Shown here one piece after another: positions 25,323 to 34,433 of a DNA stretch of 64,000 nt (position 1 is its first letter; each line of letters opens with the position of its first letter). This DNA comes from an uncultured Flavobacteriaceae bacterium (GTDB taxonomy: Bacteria; Bacteroidota; Bacteroidia; Flavobacteriales; Flavobacteriaceae), in assembly GCA_905181835.1 (NCBI GenBank), contig CAJIZF010000001.1:1-64000 (forward strand), given 5' to 3'. A program made the position numbers and the translations under genes. The notes under the pieces were generated by a model. It saw only the letters and a program-made list of their open reading frames with translations. It did no database searches and was not told the DNA's origin.

Positions 25323-26516
25323 TTAAAAGTGTATATCTACCTGTAGTCTGAATCTGATTTCACTACCAATGTCGTCAAGCGTCAAGTAACTGATATCCGA
25401 TTGAACTTTTAGTTTATGTCCTGCGATGTATTTAGAAACTCCTAAGGTATATTGCTCTGAAATTTCACTCAATTTTAAGTCAATGAAAGAATATCTTCCC
25501 GTAAGCTCCCAATTCTTTTTAAATAAATAACCAGATTGAATGTTTAAACCATTTCCTTCTGAAACTAGATCACCTGTTTCAGAACCATCAGAGTTTTTTG
25601 CAATAGGATCTTCAGCATCACGATTTGAGTATTCTCCCATAAACGAAAATCCTTTGAAATTTACGATCGCATCAATAAATACCGTGCTAATATTAGTTTC
25701 GTAATATCCAATATCGTTGGTCATATAACTTCCTTGATTACTTCTAGTTTTGACCGCATTATTATTAAAGTCATAGGATGCTCCTACGGCAAGTTTTGGT
25801 TTTTCCTCTCGTGTTAAACCACCACCTTTGTAGTCTCCTTTTCCTTTAAATTTACCAAATGGTAAAAACTCCAAACGTCCAGTATACTGGTGGCCACCTA
25901 GGTTACCGGTGACTACATTTCGTCCTTCTCCTTGAGCCCACGAGAATATTTCACGAACTAAAAACTGTTCACCAATGGTAAAATGATGCCTTAATTGAAG
26001 ACCAACATCTCTATCTATATTAAAAGTAGCATTTAATAAAGATCGGTCTACTAACTGAAGATTAGCGGAGGAAATAACACGCTCTCTGTTTCCTGGCAAT
26101 TTGGTTTGACCTGCCCAGAGAACAAAATTTTCGTAAAAATTCCATTTAATAACTGCATCTAAAATATATCTTGGCGTATTTTTATTATAAATAGAAGCTC
26201 CAGCAATATCTCTATTAGATAGTCCCAACTCAAGTTTGTACTTTAACTTTGGTGACAATGCAAATCCATCAAATTTTAACCTAGCTCTTCGAATAAAAGC
26301 ACTGGTGTTAGCTTCTCCATAACCATTACCGTTGTCGTTCCATCCTGTGGAGGATAAGTACTGAAATCTAGGAGCAAATTTTACACTAAAAGAACTATCT
26401 TTTGCGGTGAAATTTATCATGCCTTTTCCAAACTTCATATCTTCTAAAGTTTGTGACTTGGCTGTTAAAGAAGTAATTAATACTATTACTAAAAAAGAAA
26501 AGTAGTTATTTCTCAT
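25323..26516 (-). CDS. OprP-like phosphate porin
   Basis: 397 residues: signal peptide (MRNNYFSFLVIVLITSLTAK then SQ) and an outer-membrane beta-barrel with FSVKFAPRFQYLSSTGW, RRARLKFDGFALSPKLKYKL and a terminal RLQVDIHF, typical of barrel insertion. It resembles phosphate-selective porin O/P. The downstream Pit permease 62 bases away makes uptake of phosphate through both membranes likely. Confidence 0.88.
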   Translation of the reverse strand: MRNNYFSFLVIVLITSLTAKSQTLEDMKFGKGMINFTAKDSSFSVKFAPRFQYLSSTGWNDNGNGYGEANTSAFIRRARLKFDGFALSPKLKYKLELGLSNRDIAGASIYNKNTPRYILDAVIKWNFYENFVLWAGQTKLPGNRERVISSANLQLVDRSLLNATFNIDRDVGLQLRHHFTIGEQFLVREIFSWAQGEGRNVVTGNLGGHQYTGRLEFLPFGKFKGKGDYKGGGLTREEKPKLAVGASYDFNNNAVKTRSNQGSYMTNDIGYYETNISTVFIDAIVNFKGFSFMGEYSNRDAEDPIAKNSDGSETGDLVSEGNGLNIQSGYLFKKNWELTGRYSFIDLKLSEISEQYTLGVSKYIAGHKLKVQSDISYLTLDDIGSEIRFRLQVDIHF

Positions 26517-26846
26517 AATATATCGTTATTAGTTTTTGTCGATGCAAATAACCAATACCAATGTTAAGAAATTGTTACCTCAATGTGAACAAATAAAAAT
26601 ATTGTAAACATTAACAATTTATAAAGAATTTAAAATAAAAGATTAAATTAATTTTGCACTATGTTTAGACCTATTGTTCATCTAATTGCTAGTTTTCCTG
26701 CATTAGCTTTGTTTTTTATTGAAATAGCTGACATAGACGATAAATAAAAAAAGATAAAGTTATTGAAGAAAAAATTATTCAAAATTTTTAATTACAAAAT
26801 CTAATAGAATTAAAAAAAATATTGTCAAATTTAAATAAATAATAAA
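26517..26846. other. Intergenic region with promoter and a tiny ORF
   Basis: 330 bases, AT-rich, between the divergent porin and NTF2-like genes. It holds a perfect TAnnTTTG box (TAATTTTG, 26649-26656) and, 4 bases on, a 28-codon ORF (26661-26747). The ORF reads MFRPIVHLIASFPALALFFI then EIADIDDK. It is hydrophobic and could be a small membrane peptide or a chance ORF. The box may also serve the 26847 gene. Confidence 0.45.
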
Positions 26847-27335
26847 ATGAGTAATCAAATTATCACAAAACAGGAAGTCCTTGACGCTCAACTAGCTTGG
26901 GGAGAAGGAATCGTTAAAATAGGAAACGTTTTTCAGGAAAATGGAGACTACAGCGCTGCTGCAGAAGCACACATTGACCAATTTTACAATTACGGAGCAG
27001 ACCGTTTGGGAAGTGTTTTATTTAAACCAACACTTGCTGCAGAAAAACAATTTAGACCTACTTTTGAAGGAGCATTGTCTTATTTTGTAGGAGGAAACTC
27101 CAACTTTTCAGAAGATCACGGTTTTGCAATTAAACCCTGGTCTCACGTCCGTTGGGAAAGCCTTGGCATTAATATTATTGGGAACATGGCTATAGCTATG
27201 GGGAACTACTACTTCACAGTAGTAGGTACTGGTGATATTGTAAAAGTTGAGTATTCTTTCGGATACAGTAAGAATGATAAAGGTGAATTAAAAATAATTC
27301 TTCACGGATCTCACTTACCATATTCTCCTCAATAG
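26847..27335 (+). CDS. NTF2-like (SnoaL-fold) protein
   Basis: 162 residues starting MSNQIITKQEVLDAQLAWGE, with AAAEAHIDQFYNYGADRLGS and late strands WSHVRWESLGINIIGNMAIA and GNYYFTVVGTGDIVKVEYSF. The helix-then-curved-sheet pattern fits the NTF2-like superfamily. I recall similar marine proteins carrying the misleading name phosphoribosyl-AMP cyclohydrolase; no such active site is visible here. Function unknown. Confidence 0.65.
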   Translation: MSNQIITKQEVLDAQLAWGEGIVKIGNVFQENGDYSAAAEAHIDQFYNYGADRLGSVLFKPTLAAEKQFRPTFEGALSYFVGGNSNFSEDHGFAIKPWSHVRWESLGINIIGNMAIAMGNYYFTVVGTGDIVKVEYSFGYSKNDKGELKIILHGSHLPYSPQ

Positions 27336-27453
27336 ACCCACAAAGGTTATTATTGATTAACTAAAATTACTTAAAGGAGGGATGTACTTAACATTTAAAA
27401 TTCATTAAAAAAGAACTTAATAATAGTATATTGCGTTTTTATAAATTATTAGA

Positions 27454-28797
27454 ATGATGAATTGGGAACAGCTACTATCATTAAGAAGACAAGGTGATAC
27501 AAATAAAAGATTACGAATTGAACAAGATGAGACACGGTTAGGTTTTGAGGTAGACTACGACCGGATTATCTTTTCTTCAGCATTTAGAAGTTTACAAGAT
27601 AAAACACAGGTAATACCATTATCAAAAACATCATTTGTACATACTCGACTCACCCATAGTTTAGAAGTTTCTGTTGTAGGACGATCTTTAGGTAGGATTA
27701 TAGGGAAGGCAGTTTTAGAGAAATATCCTCAGTTAAAAAAGACACACGGTTATCAAAGTAATGATTTTGGAGCGATTGTAGCAGCAGCATCATTAGCCCA
27801 CGATATAGGGAACCCTCCATTTGGACATAGTGGAGAAAAAGCCATTGGTAATTATTTTTTAAATGGGAATGGTAAACGTTTTAAATCTCAATTATCATCA
27901 AAAGAATACCAAGACCTTATTGATTTTGAGGGAAACGCTAATGGATTTAAAATTTTATCTGAAACAAAAAATGGCGTAGAAGGAGGCTTGCGATTATCCT
28001 ACGCAACTTTAGGAGCCTTTATGAAGTATCCAAAAGAATCTCTCCCCAAAAGACCATCCTTAAATATTTCAGATAAAAAATATGGTGTTTTTCAGTCTGA
28101 AAAAGACTTTTTCTTAGAAGTAGCTAAGGAGTTAGGTCTTCAAAATAGAGGCGATCGTAAGGACATTAGTTTTAGTCGCCATCCACTAGCTTTTTTAGTA
28201 GAGGCAGCAGATGACATTTGCTATACTATTATTGATTTTGAAGACGGGATTAATTTGGGTTTAATTGATGAAGAGTTTGCGCTTGAATATTTAATTAAAT
28301 TGGTAAAAGATAACATAAACACTACCAAATATAATAGTTTGAAAAAATCTTCAGATCGCTTGGCTTATTTGCGGTCATTAGCCATCAATACATTGGTAGC
28401 AGAAGTTTCATCTGTTTTTATTAATAATGAAGAGGCTATACTAAATGGAAAATTTACGACATCATTGCTAGATAAAAGTAAATTTAAAGCCCAAGTTGAC
28501 GATATTATAAAAATTAGTGTTCAGAAAATTTATAAAAGCAATAATGTTATAGACAAAGAGATAGCAGGATATAAAATATTAAATACGCTACTGGAAGTTT
28601 TTACAAATTCAATTGAAAACCACATTAAAGGCACAACAACACAATTTGATCAGTTAATATTAAATGATTTAATTTTAGAAAACTCAGAGGATTCCTCCAT
28701 GTATCAATTTTTAATAGAAGTTTGCAATTATATATCAAGGCTTACCGATAGCAACGCAATGTTAAATTTTCATAAAATCAATGGAAATCTTTTTTAA
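27454..28797 (+). CDS. dgt: Deoxyguanosinetriphosphate triphosphohydrolase
   Basis: 447 residues of the HD-domain dNTPase family, which cleaves dGTP to deoxyguanosine and triphosphate and helps control dNTP pools. The signature includes RLTHSLEVSVVGRSLG and LAHDIGNPPFGHSGE (the HD metal site), followed by HPLAFLVEAADDICYTIIDFEDG. The start has two ATGs in a row (27454 and 27457). Its presence in the same window as nrdBA and a dCMP deaminase is probably chance. Confidence 0.93.
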   Translation: MMNWEQLLSLRRQGDTNKRLRIEQDETRLGFEVDYDRIIFSSAFRSLQDKTQVIPLSKTSFVHTRLTHSLEVSVVGRSLGRIIGKAVLEKYPQLKKTHGYQSNDFGAIVAAASLAHDIGNPPFGHSGEKAIGNYFLNGNGKRFKSQLSSKEYQDLIDFEGNANGFKILSETKNGVEGGLRLSYATLGAFMKYPKESLPKRPSLNISDKKYGVFQSEKDFFLEVAKELGLQNRGDRKDISFSRHPLAFLVEAADDICYTIIDFEDGINLGLIDEEFALEYLIKLVKDNINTTKYNSLKKSSDRLAYLRSLAINTLVAEVSSVFINNEEAILNGKFTTSLLDKSKFKAQVDDIIKISVQKIYKSNNVIDKEIAGYKILNTLLEVFTNSIENHIKGTTTQFDQLILNDLILENSEDSSMYQFLIEVCNYISRLTDSNAMLNFHKINGNLF

Positions 28798-28917
28798 AAA
28801 CCGATATTGTACCTGAAAATAGAATATTTTTTTATTTAACTAAAAGATTAAAAATTAAAAAGTTAAAATGAATCAGCTATATTGCAAGGAAACTCTATTT
28901 TTTTAATAATATAACCT

Positions 28918-31509
28918 ATGAAAAAATTACTTTACTTTTTTGTATTGATTCTAGCGAATTCGTTATTCGGTCAGGATTACAAAAGCTCAGTGAATGCTTA
29001 TTTGAATGCTAATAAATCGGAATTGGGTATTGAATCCCAAGACTATGATGACCTTATTATAGACAGGCATAGCTATTCTAAAAGTATGGATGTAGAAAAT
29101 GTCTATGCAATCCAACGACACCAAGGAATAGAAATATTTAATTCTGTTTCTTCGTTTGCAATTAGAAATGGACAAGTTTTGAATGCTGGATTTTCTTTTG
29201 AAAAAAGCATTTCAGAAAAAGTTAACACCACAAGTCCTTCAATCAATGCTGCAACAGCAATTAACAATGCTGCACAAAGATTAGACCTTATTACTCCTTC
29301 TAACATTGAACTTATAGAAAACGTTTCTGATAACAAATTCATATTTTCTGATGGAGGAATTTCCTTAGAAAATATTCCGGTTAAATTGGTGTATCAGACC
29401 CTAGAAGACAATTCGTTAAGACTTGCTTGGGATTTAAGCATTTATTTGCTAGATGCTTCTCATTATTACAGCGTCAGAATAGATGCAGTTAATGGGGATC
29501 TTTTAGATACTACTGATTGGGTGGTAAACTGTGCCGTTGAAAAAGGAATGTTTAGCAATCACACTCATATAAAAGATAACAATCGTTTATTTTCTCAAAC
29601 CAAAAATATGGCATTATCAGGTGGTGCTCAGTATCGAGTATTTGCGATGCCAATTGAAAGCCCAAACCATGGAGTTGATACTTTAGAAGCTGATCCTTCT
29701 GGTGAAGGCGAAGGTTCTCCTTTTGGATGGCACGATACTGATGGTGTTCCTGGAGCTGAACATACCATAACTAGAGGTAATAATGTTTGGTCAAAAGATG
29801 ATATAAACGCAAACAACGGAACAGATGGTATTTCTGCCGATGGAGGAGCTGAACTTATCTTTGATTTCCCATACATTTTTGATGCTCCACCAGTCGAAAT
29901 GATAGAAGCTGCAACAGTAAATTTATTTTATTGGAATAATTTAATGCATGATATTTACTATCAGTATGGTTTTGATGAAGCGAGTGGAAATTTCCAAGAA
30001 AACAACTATGGAAATGCAGGAAATGGAAGTGATTCAGTTAACGCTGATGCACAAGATGGAGGAGGTACAAATAATGCCAACTTCGCCACTCCCCCTGATG
30101 GATCGAATCCAAGAATGCAGATGTTTTTATGGGACGGTGCAGTTACTTCTGGACCCCTATTAACGATAAATGATGGTCCTCTAACAGGTGATTACGATGG
30201 GATACCGGCTGCTTTTGGCGGTGAAATTGTAGATTTAACAGAGGATTTAGTATTGGTAGAAGATGACGTTAATGGTACTGAAGATACAAATGATGCTTGT
30301 GACCCTATCACTAATGGAGGGGATTTAACTGGAAAAATTGCTGTTATTAGAAGAGGAGAATGCGAATTTGGCTTCAAATCATTAGCAGCTCAAAATGAGG
30401 GTGCTGTTGCAGTAATTATGGTTAATAATGTTGACGGAGATGCTATTACAATGGCTGGTGGTGCTGTTGGAGATCAAGTAACCATACCATTGTTTATGGT
30501 GGATAATATTGTTGGTGAAGCAATTATTGAAGAATTGTTAACAGGAACAATTAACGGAACCATCAATGGTGTTACGGTTGGTCCTGAAATAGATGGAGAT
30601 TTGGATAACGCAATTATAGCTCACGAATATGGTCACGGTATATCTAATAGACTTACAGGTGGAGCAAACAATACCAGTTGTTTAAACAATGCCGAACAAA
30701 TGGGAGAAGGATGGAGTGACTATGTTGGTTTAATGCTAACGATGGAGCCCGGCGATCAGGGATCCGATATCAGAGGTATTGGTACCTACGCAACGGGACA
30801 ACCAGTAGATTCTCAAGGAATTAGAGAGGCTCCGTACAGTACAGATTTTGCTGTTAATAATTATACTTACGCTGATTCAAATAATAATGTGTCTCAACCA
30901 CACGGAATTGGATTTGTTTGGGCGACTATGCTTTGGGATATGACTTGGTTATTAATTGATGAATACGGATATGATTCAGATCTATACAATGGAACAGGTG
31001 GTAATAATATAGCTATCCAATTAGTAATGGATGGTATGAAATTGCAAAATTGTTCTCCCGGATTTGTTGACGGAAGAGATGCTATATTGGAAGCGGATGA
31101 ATTAGCAAACGATGGTGTAAATCGTTGTTTAATTTGGGAAGCTTTTGCTAATAGAGGTTGTGGATTTAGTGCCGACCAAGGAAATTCATTCAGTCGCGTA
31201 GACCAAGTTGAGGCATTTGATCTTCCTGTAATTTGTGGTGGTTTAGGGACTAATGATAATTTATTAGAAAATAATTTTATCATCTATCCAAACCCATCAA
31301 ATGGAAAAATTAATATACAACCGTTATTAGATTTTGGTGCAGGAACAGTTTCTATATATGATATGAATGGTAGAGAAGTGTATACCGAAAAAACTTCTTT
31401 ACAAAATACAGTTTCTTTGAATGTAGAAGGCTTAACAACAGGGCTTTATATTATGCAAATAAGCGGAGCAGATTACAATCACACTGCTAAATTGGTGATA
31501 AAAAAATAA
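28918..31509 (+). CDS. M36 metallopeptidase with T9SS sorting domain
   Basis: 863 residues. Signal peptide (MKKLLYFFVLILANSLFGQ), a propeptide (residues about 20-200), a fungalysin-type M36 domain with zinc motif HEYGH (His569, Glu570, His573) and third ligand Glu597 in GEGWSDY, and an inserted PA domain (GKIAVIRRGECEFGFKS, about residues 420-540). The C-terminal about 80 residues (FIIYPNPSNGKINIQ, then GLYIMQIS and KLVIKK) form a type A sorting domain. The protein should be exported by the T9SS and anchored or released as a degradative protease. A terminator follows. Confidence 0.95.
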   Translation: MKKLLYFFVLILANSLFGQDYKSSVNAYLNANKSELGIESQDYDDLIIDRHSYSKSMDVENVYAIQRHQGIEIFNSVSSFAIRNGQVLNAGFSFEKSISEKVNTTSPSINAATAINNAAQRLDLITPSNIELIENVSDNKFIFSDGGISLENIPVKLVYQTLEDNSLRLAWDLSIYLLDASHYYSVRIDAVNGDLLDTTDWVVNCAVEKGMFSNHTHIKDNNRLFSQTKNMALSGGAQYRVFAMPIESPNHGVDTLEADPSGEGEGSPFGWHDTDGVPGAEHTITRGNNVWSKDDINANNGTDGISADGGAELIFDFPYIFDAPPVEMIEAATVNLFYWNNLMHDIYYQYGFDEASGNFQENNYGNAGNGSDSVNADAQDGGGTNNANFATPPDGSNPRMQMFLWDGAVTSGPLLTINDGPLTGDYDGIPAAFGGEIVDLTEDLVLVEDDVNGTEDTNDACDPITNGGDLTGKIAVIRRGECEFGFKSLAAQNEGAVAVIMVNNVDGDAITMAGGAVGDQVTIPLFMVDNIVGEAIIEELLTGTINGTINGVTVGPEIDGDLDNAIIAHEYGHGISNRLTGGANNTSCLNNAEQMGEGWSDYVGLMLTMEPGDQGSDIRGIGTYATGQPVDSQGIREAPYSTDFAVNNYTYADSNNNVSQPHGIGFVWATMLWDMTWLLIDEYGYDSDLYNGTGGNNIAIQLVMDGMKLQNCSPGFVDGRDAILEADELANDGVNRCLIWEAFANRGCGFSADQGNSFSRVDQVEAFDLPVICGGLGTNDNLLENNFIIYPNPSNGKINIQPLLDFGAGTVSIYDMNGREVYTEKTSLQNTVSLNVEGLTTGLYIMQISGADYNHTAKLVIKK

Positions 31510-31530
31510 TACGTTTTAAATAAGTATTTT

Positions 31531-31563
31531 AAAAAAAGCTGTCTTTCACGACAGCTTTTTTTT
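31531..31563. terminator. Bidirectional terminator between M36 protease and dxs
   Basis: AAAAAAAGCTGTC-TTTCAC-GACAGCTTTTTTT, stem of at least 13 bp, with A and T tracts on both sides, so it can serve both convergent genes. Confidence 0.9.
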
Positions 31564-33334
31564 ATAGGTAAGAGTTTAACAATTGGTTTATTTTATTTGC
31601 GGAAATACCAACGATATCTTGTAATTGATCAATAGATCCTTGATCTGGAAATTCATCAGAAATGCCAATATTTTTTAACGTTTTTTTGTAATTATTTTTG
31701 ATATAAAACTCATTGACTGCGCTCCCAAAACCACCCATTGCAATCCCGTCCTCTACAGTAATTATGGTATTATATTTTTTAAATATACGATGCAATAATA
31801 CTTCATCAATGGGTTTGATAAAACGCATATCATAACAAGAGACTTCTTCGGGGTCTTGACATTTAGTTATCCCGTCAATAACATTGTTTGAGACGCTGCC
31901 AATAGTTAAAACAGCAATGTTATTTCCTTTTTTCAGTTGCAATCCTTTTCCAATTTCAATTTTTGAAAATGGTTTTCTCCAAGAAATAATTTTTCCTCTT
32001 CCTCTGGGGTATCTAATCGCTATTGGCTTTTTTAAACCTAATTGAGCAGTATACATAATATTTCGAAGTTCTACCTCGTTTCTAGGAGCAAAAATGATTA
32101 AATTTGGTATACATCGTAAATAACTCATATCAAAAATACCGTGATGTGTTGCGCCATCTTCACCAACCAAACCAGCTCGATCCAAGCAAAAAATGACCGG
32201 TAGGTTTTGTAGGCAAACATCGTGAATTAATTGATCGTAAGCTCTTTGTAAAAAAGTTGAATAAATATTACAAAATACAATATTTCCTTGTGTGGCCATT
32301 CCAGCTGAAAAAGTGACTGCATGTTGTTCAGCTATTCCAACATCAAACGCTCTTTTAGGAAATATTTCCATCATGTATTTCAGTGAACTTCCAGTGGGCA
32401 TTGCGGGAGTTATTCCAATTATTTTTTTATTTATTGTTGCCAATTCAACCAATGTTTTACCAAAAACATCCTGAAACTTTGGCGGTATATCTTTCTCATT
32501 CTTATATTGAATCTCTCCTGTAGCAGCATTAAATTTTCCAGGCGCATGGTAGAGTACTTGATTTTCTTCTGCTTGTTTCAGGCCTTTCCCTTTTTTGGTA
32601 ATTATATGTAATAATTTTGGGCCATTTATTTTTTTTAATCGATTAAGTTCGTCAACTAAATCATTTAAATTGTGTCCATCAATAGGACCGGAGTAGTTAA
32701 AGTTTAAAGCTTCGAAAATATTATCGGTATTAGGGGTTTGATCTAGAGTTACTTTTAGTAAATATTTTTTTAATGCACCTACACTTGGATCAATTCCTAT
32801 AGCGTTATCATTTAAAATTACTAATAAGTTAGTATTTGTTACTCCGGCATGATTTAAAGCCTCAAAAGCCATTCCGCTCGCAATAGATGCATCACCAATA
32901 ATTGCGATATGTTGTCTTTTAAAATTTTTGGCGAGTTGAGAAGAAACGGCCATCCCTAATACTGCAGATATAGAAGTACTGCTATGACCTGTTCCAAAGG
33001 CATCGTATATACTTTCAGACATTTTTGGAAAACCGCTAATTCCATTGAATTGTCTATTGGTATGAAATTTATTCTTTCTGCCCGTTAGTATTTTATGACC
33101 GTAAGCTTGATGTCCAACATCCCACACGATAATATCCTCTGGCGTGTTAAAAACATAATGTAAAGCTATCGTCAGTTCAATAACTCCTAAACTGGCCCCC
33201 AAATGTCCTTCCTTGGCAGCCACAAGATCAATTATTTTTTTTCTAATTTCTATTGCAAGTTTCGGTAATTGTTCTAGTGAAACTTGACGAAGATCTTCAG
33301 GGTATAGAATGTTATTTAAAATTGACTTCTGCAT
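31562..33334 (-). CDS. dxs: 1-deoxy-D-xylulose-5-phosphate synthase
   Basis: 590 residues; joins pyruvate and glyceraldehyde 3-phosphate with thiamine diphosphate to begin the MEP isoprenoid pathway. Motifs: EGHLGASLGVIELTIALHYV and WDVGHQAYGHKILTGR at the N terminus, IGDASIASGMAFEALNHAG (ThDP-Mg site), DVGIAEQHAVTFSAGMA (catalytic Glu) and FCLDRAGLVGEDGATHHG. Length is slightly shorter than the usual 620. Its product feeds the polyprenyl synthetase encoded at 43064. Confidence 0.95.
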   Translation of the reverse strand: MQKSILNNILYPEDLRQVSLEQLPKLAIEIRKKIIDLVAAKEGHLGASLGVIELTIALHYVFNTPEDIIVWDVGHQAYGHKILTGRKNKFHTNRQFNGISGFPKMSESIYDAFGTGHSSTSISAVLGMAVSSQLAKNFKRQHIAIIGDASIASGMAFEALNHAGVTNTNLLVILNDNAIGIDPSVGALKKYLLKVTLDQTPNTDNIFEALNFNYSGPIDGHNLNDLVDELNRLKKINGPKLLHIITKKGKGLKQAEENQVLYHAPGKFNAATGEIQYKNEKDIPPKFQDVFGKTLVELATINKKIIGITPAMPTGSSLKYMMEIFPKRAFDVGIAEQHAVTFSAGMATQGNIVFCNIYSTFLQRAYDQLIHDVCLQNLPVIFCLDRAGLVGEDGATHHGIFDMSYLRCIPNLIIFAPRNEVELRNIMYTAQLGLKKPIAIRYPRGRGKIISWRKPFSKIEIGKGLQLKKGNNIAVLTIGSVSNNVIDGITKCQDPEEVSCYDMRFIKPIDEVLLHRIFKKYNTIITVEDGIAMGGFGSAVNEFYIKNNYKKTLKNIGISDEFPDQGSIDQLQDIVGISANKINQLLNSYL

Positions 33335-33360
33335 TTTGTAAAGATACAGATTTGATGTTG

Positions 33361-33368
33361 TATTTTTG
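33361..33368 (+). promoter_or_regulatory. TAnnTTTG box of tadA
   Basis: TATTTTTG, a perfect -7 match, 22 bases before the TTG start of tadA at 33391. An AAGGAA stretch (33381-33386) could help ribosome binding. Confidence 0.6.
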
Positions 33369-33390
33369 AATTTACAAAAAAAGGAATCCC

Positions 33391-33840
33391 TTGATAGAAC
33401 CTTATAGTGATAGTTATTTTATGAAACAAGCCTTAGTTGAGGCGAACGAAGCACTAAGTAAAGGTGAAGTTCCTATTGGAGCTGTAATTGTTTGTGAAAA
33501 TCAGATTATCGCTAGAGGGCATAATTTAACTCAAACATTAAATGATGTGACTGCACATGCAGAAATGCAGGCTATAACAGCTGCAGCAAATTTTTTGGGA
33601 GGTAAGTATCTATTAAATTGTACTTTATATGTGACTTTAGAGCCTTGTCAAATGTGTGGAGGAGCCTTATTTTGGAGCCAAATTTCAAAGATAGTTTATG
33701 GCGCAAAAGATAAGGATAGAGGTTGTATTAATTTAAAGACAAAGCTGCATCCTAAAACAAAAATAATAGGAGGTATTCTAGAAAAAGAGTCATCTAACAT
33801 TATTAAAAGATTCTTTATTGAGAAACGAAATTTGAGCTAA
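33391..33840 (+). CDS. tadA: tRNA-specific adenosine deaminase
   Basis: 149 residues from a TTG start (MIEPYSDSYFMKQALVEANE); an ATG ten codons later (33421) would remove a segment I expect in the family, so TTG is favoured. It deaminates A34 to inosine in tRNA-Arg. Zinc site HAEMQA and PCQMCGGAL. The alternative function is guanine or other nucleoside deaminase, since families overlap. A terminator follows directly. Confidence 0.9.
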   Translation: MIEPYSDSYFMKQALVEANEALSKGEVPIGAVIVCENQIIARGHNLTQTLNDVTAHAEMQAITAAANFLGGKYLLNCTLYVTLEPCQMCGGALFWSQISKIVYGAKDKDRGCINLKTKLHPKTKIIGGILEKESSNIIKRFFIEKRNLS

Positions 33841-33876
33841 AAAAAAACTCATTTGCAATAGCAAATGAGTTTTTAC
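33840..33876. terminator. Bidirectional terminator between tadA and csp
   Basis: ACTCATTTGC-AATA-GCAAATGAGT hairpin with A run before and T run after, suited to end both convergent genes. Confidence 0.9.
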
Positions 33877-33896
33877 AAAATCGTGTAATCTATTTC

Positions 33897-34094
33897 TTAG
33901 CTGTGTATTAAGCGAACTTGAACAGCAGTCATGCCTTTTCGTCCTTCCTCTTCTACGTATTCTACTTTGTCTCCTTCGTTTAATGCTTCGCCATTAAGAC
34001 CGGTTACGTGAACAAAGATGTCTTTTCCTGTGTCATCATTTGTTATAAATCCGAAACCTTTTGATTCGTTAAAAAACTTTACTGTACCTTCCAT
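33897..34094 (-). CDS. Cold-shock protein (CspA family)
   Basis: 65 residues starting MEGTVKFFNESKGFGFITND. RNP-1 is KGFGFI and RNP-2 is DIFVHV. It is a single-stranded nucleic acid-binding beta-barrel and acts as an RNA chaperone. Normal length. Its upstream region (34095-34185) may hold the usual cold-shock leader, but I see no certain element. Confidence 0.95.
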   Translation of the reverse strand: MEGTVKFFNESKGFGFITNDDTGKDIFVHVTGLNGEALNEGDKVEYVEEEGRKGMTAVQVRLIHS

Positions 34095-34185
34095 TTTTAT
34101 TTAAAAAAAAATTAATAATGAGCAAATATAGTAGATTTATTAAATAATTGTGCTAAAAACTTGTGAATAAAATTTTTTCAGTATT

Positions 34186-34431
34186 TCAATTATCCTTAGA
34201 ATTATTAAACGCTCTCATTTTTTTTATACTTTCTTCTGTTAACATATAATCTTTTATATCTTTATTTTTCCATCGATTATAAATGAATAAAGGCATTACA
34301 ATAAACATCAGTAATATCAATGATAATCCAATTAAGTAATCACCACTCACATTATTTTCAGGTTTAACATAAAATCCAAGGCAAAGCCCAATAAAAGAAA
34401 TAAACAACAGAAATTTTATCAAATATTTCAT
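34186..34431 (-). CDS. Small membrane protein
   Basis: 81 residues with two membrane segments (FLLFISFIGLCLGFYV, then LIGLSLILLMFIVMPLFIY) and a Lys/Glu-rich tail. Not recognised. It follows aspS by 2 bases and is probably translated from the same mRNA. Confidence 0.7.
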   Translation of the reverse strand: MKYLIKFLLFISFIGLCLGFYVKPENNVSGDYLIGLSLILLMFIVMPLFIYNRWKNKDIKDYMLTEESIKKMRAFNNSKDN

Positions 34432-34433
34432 TT

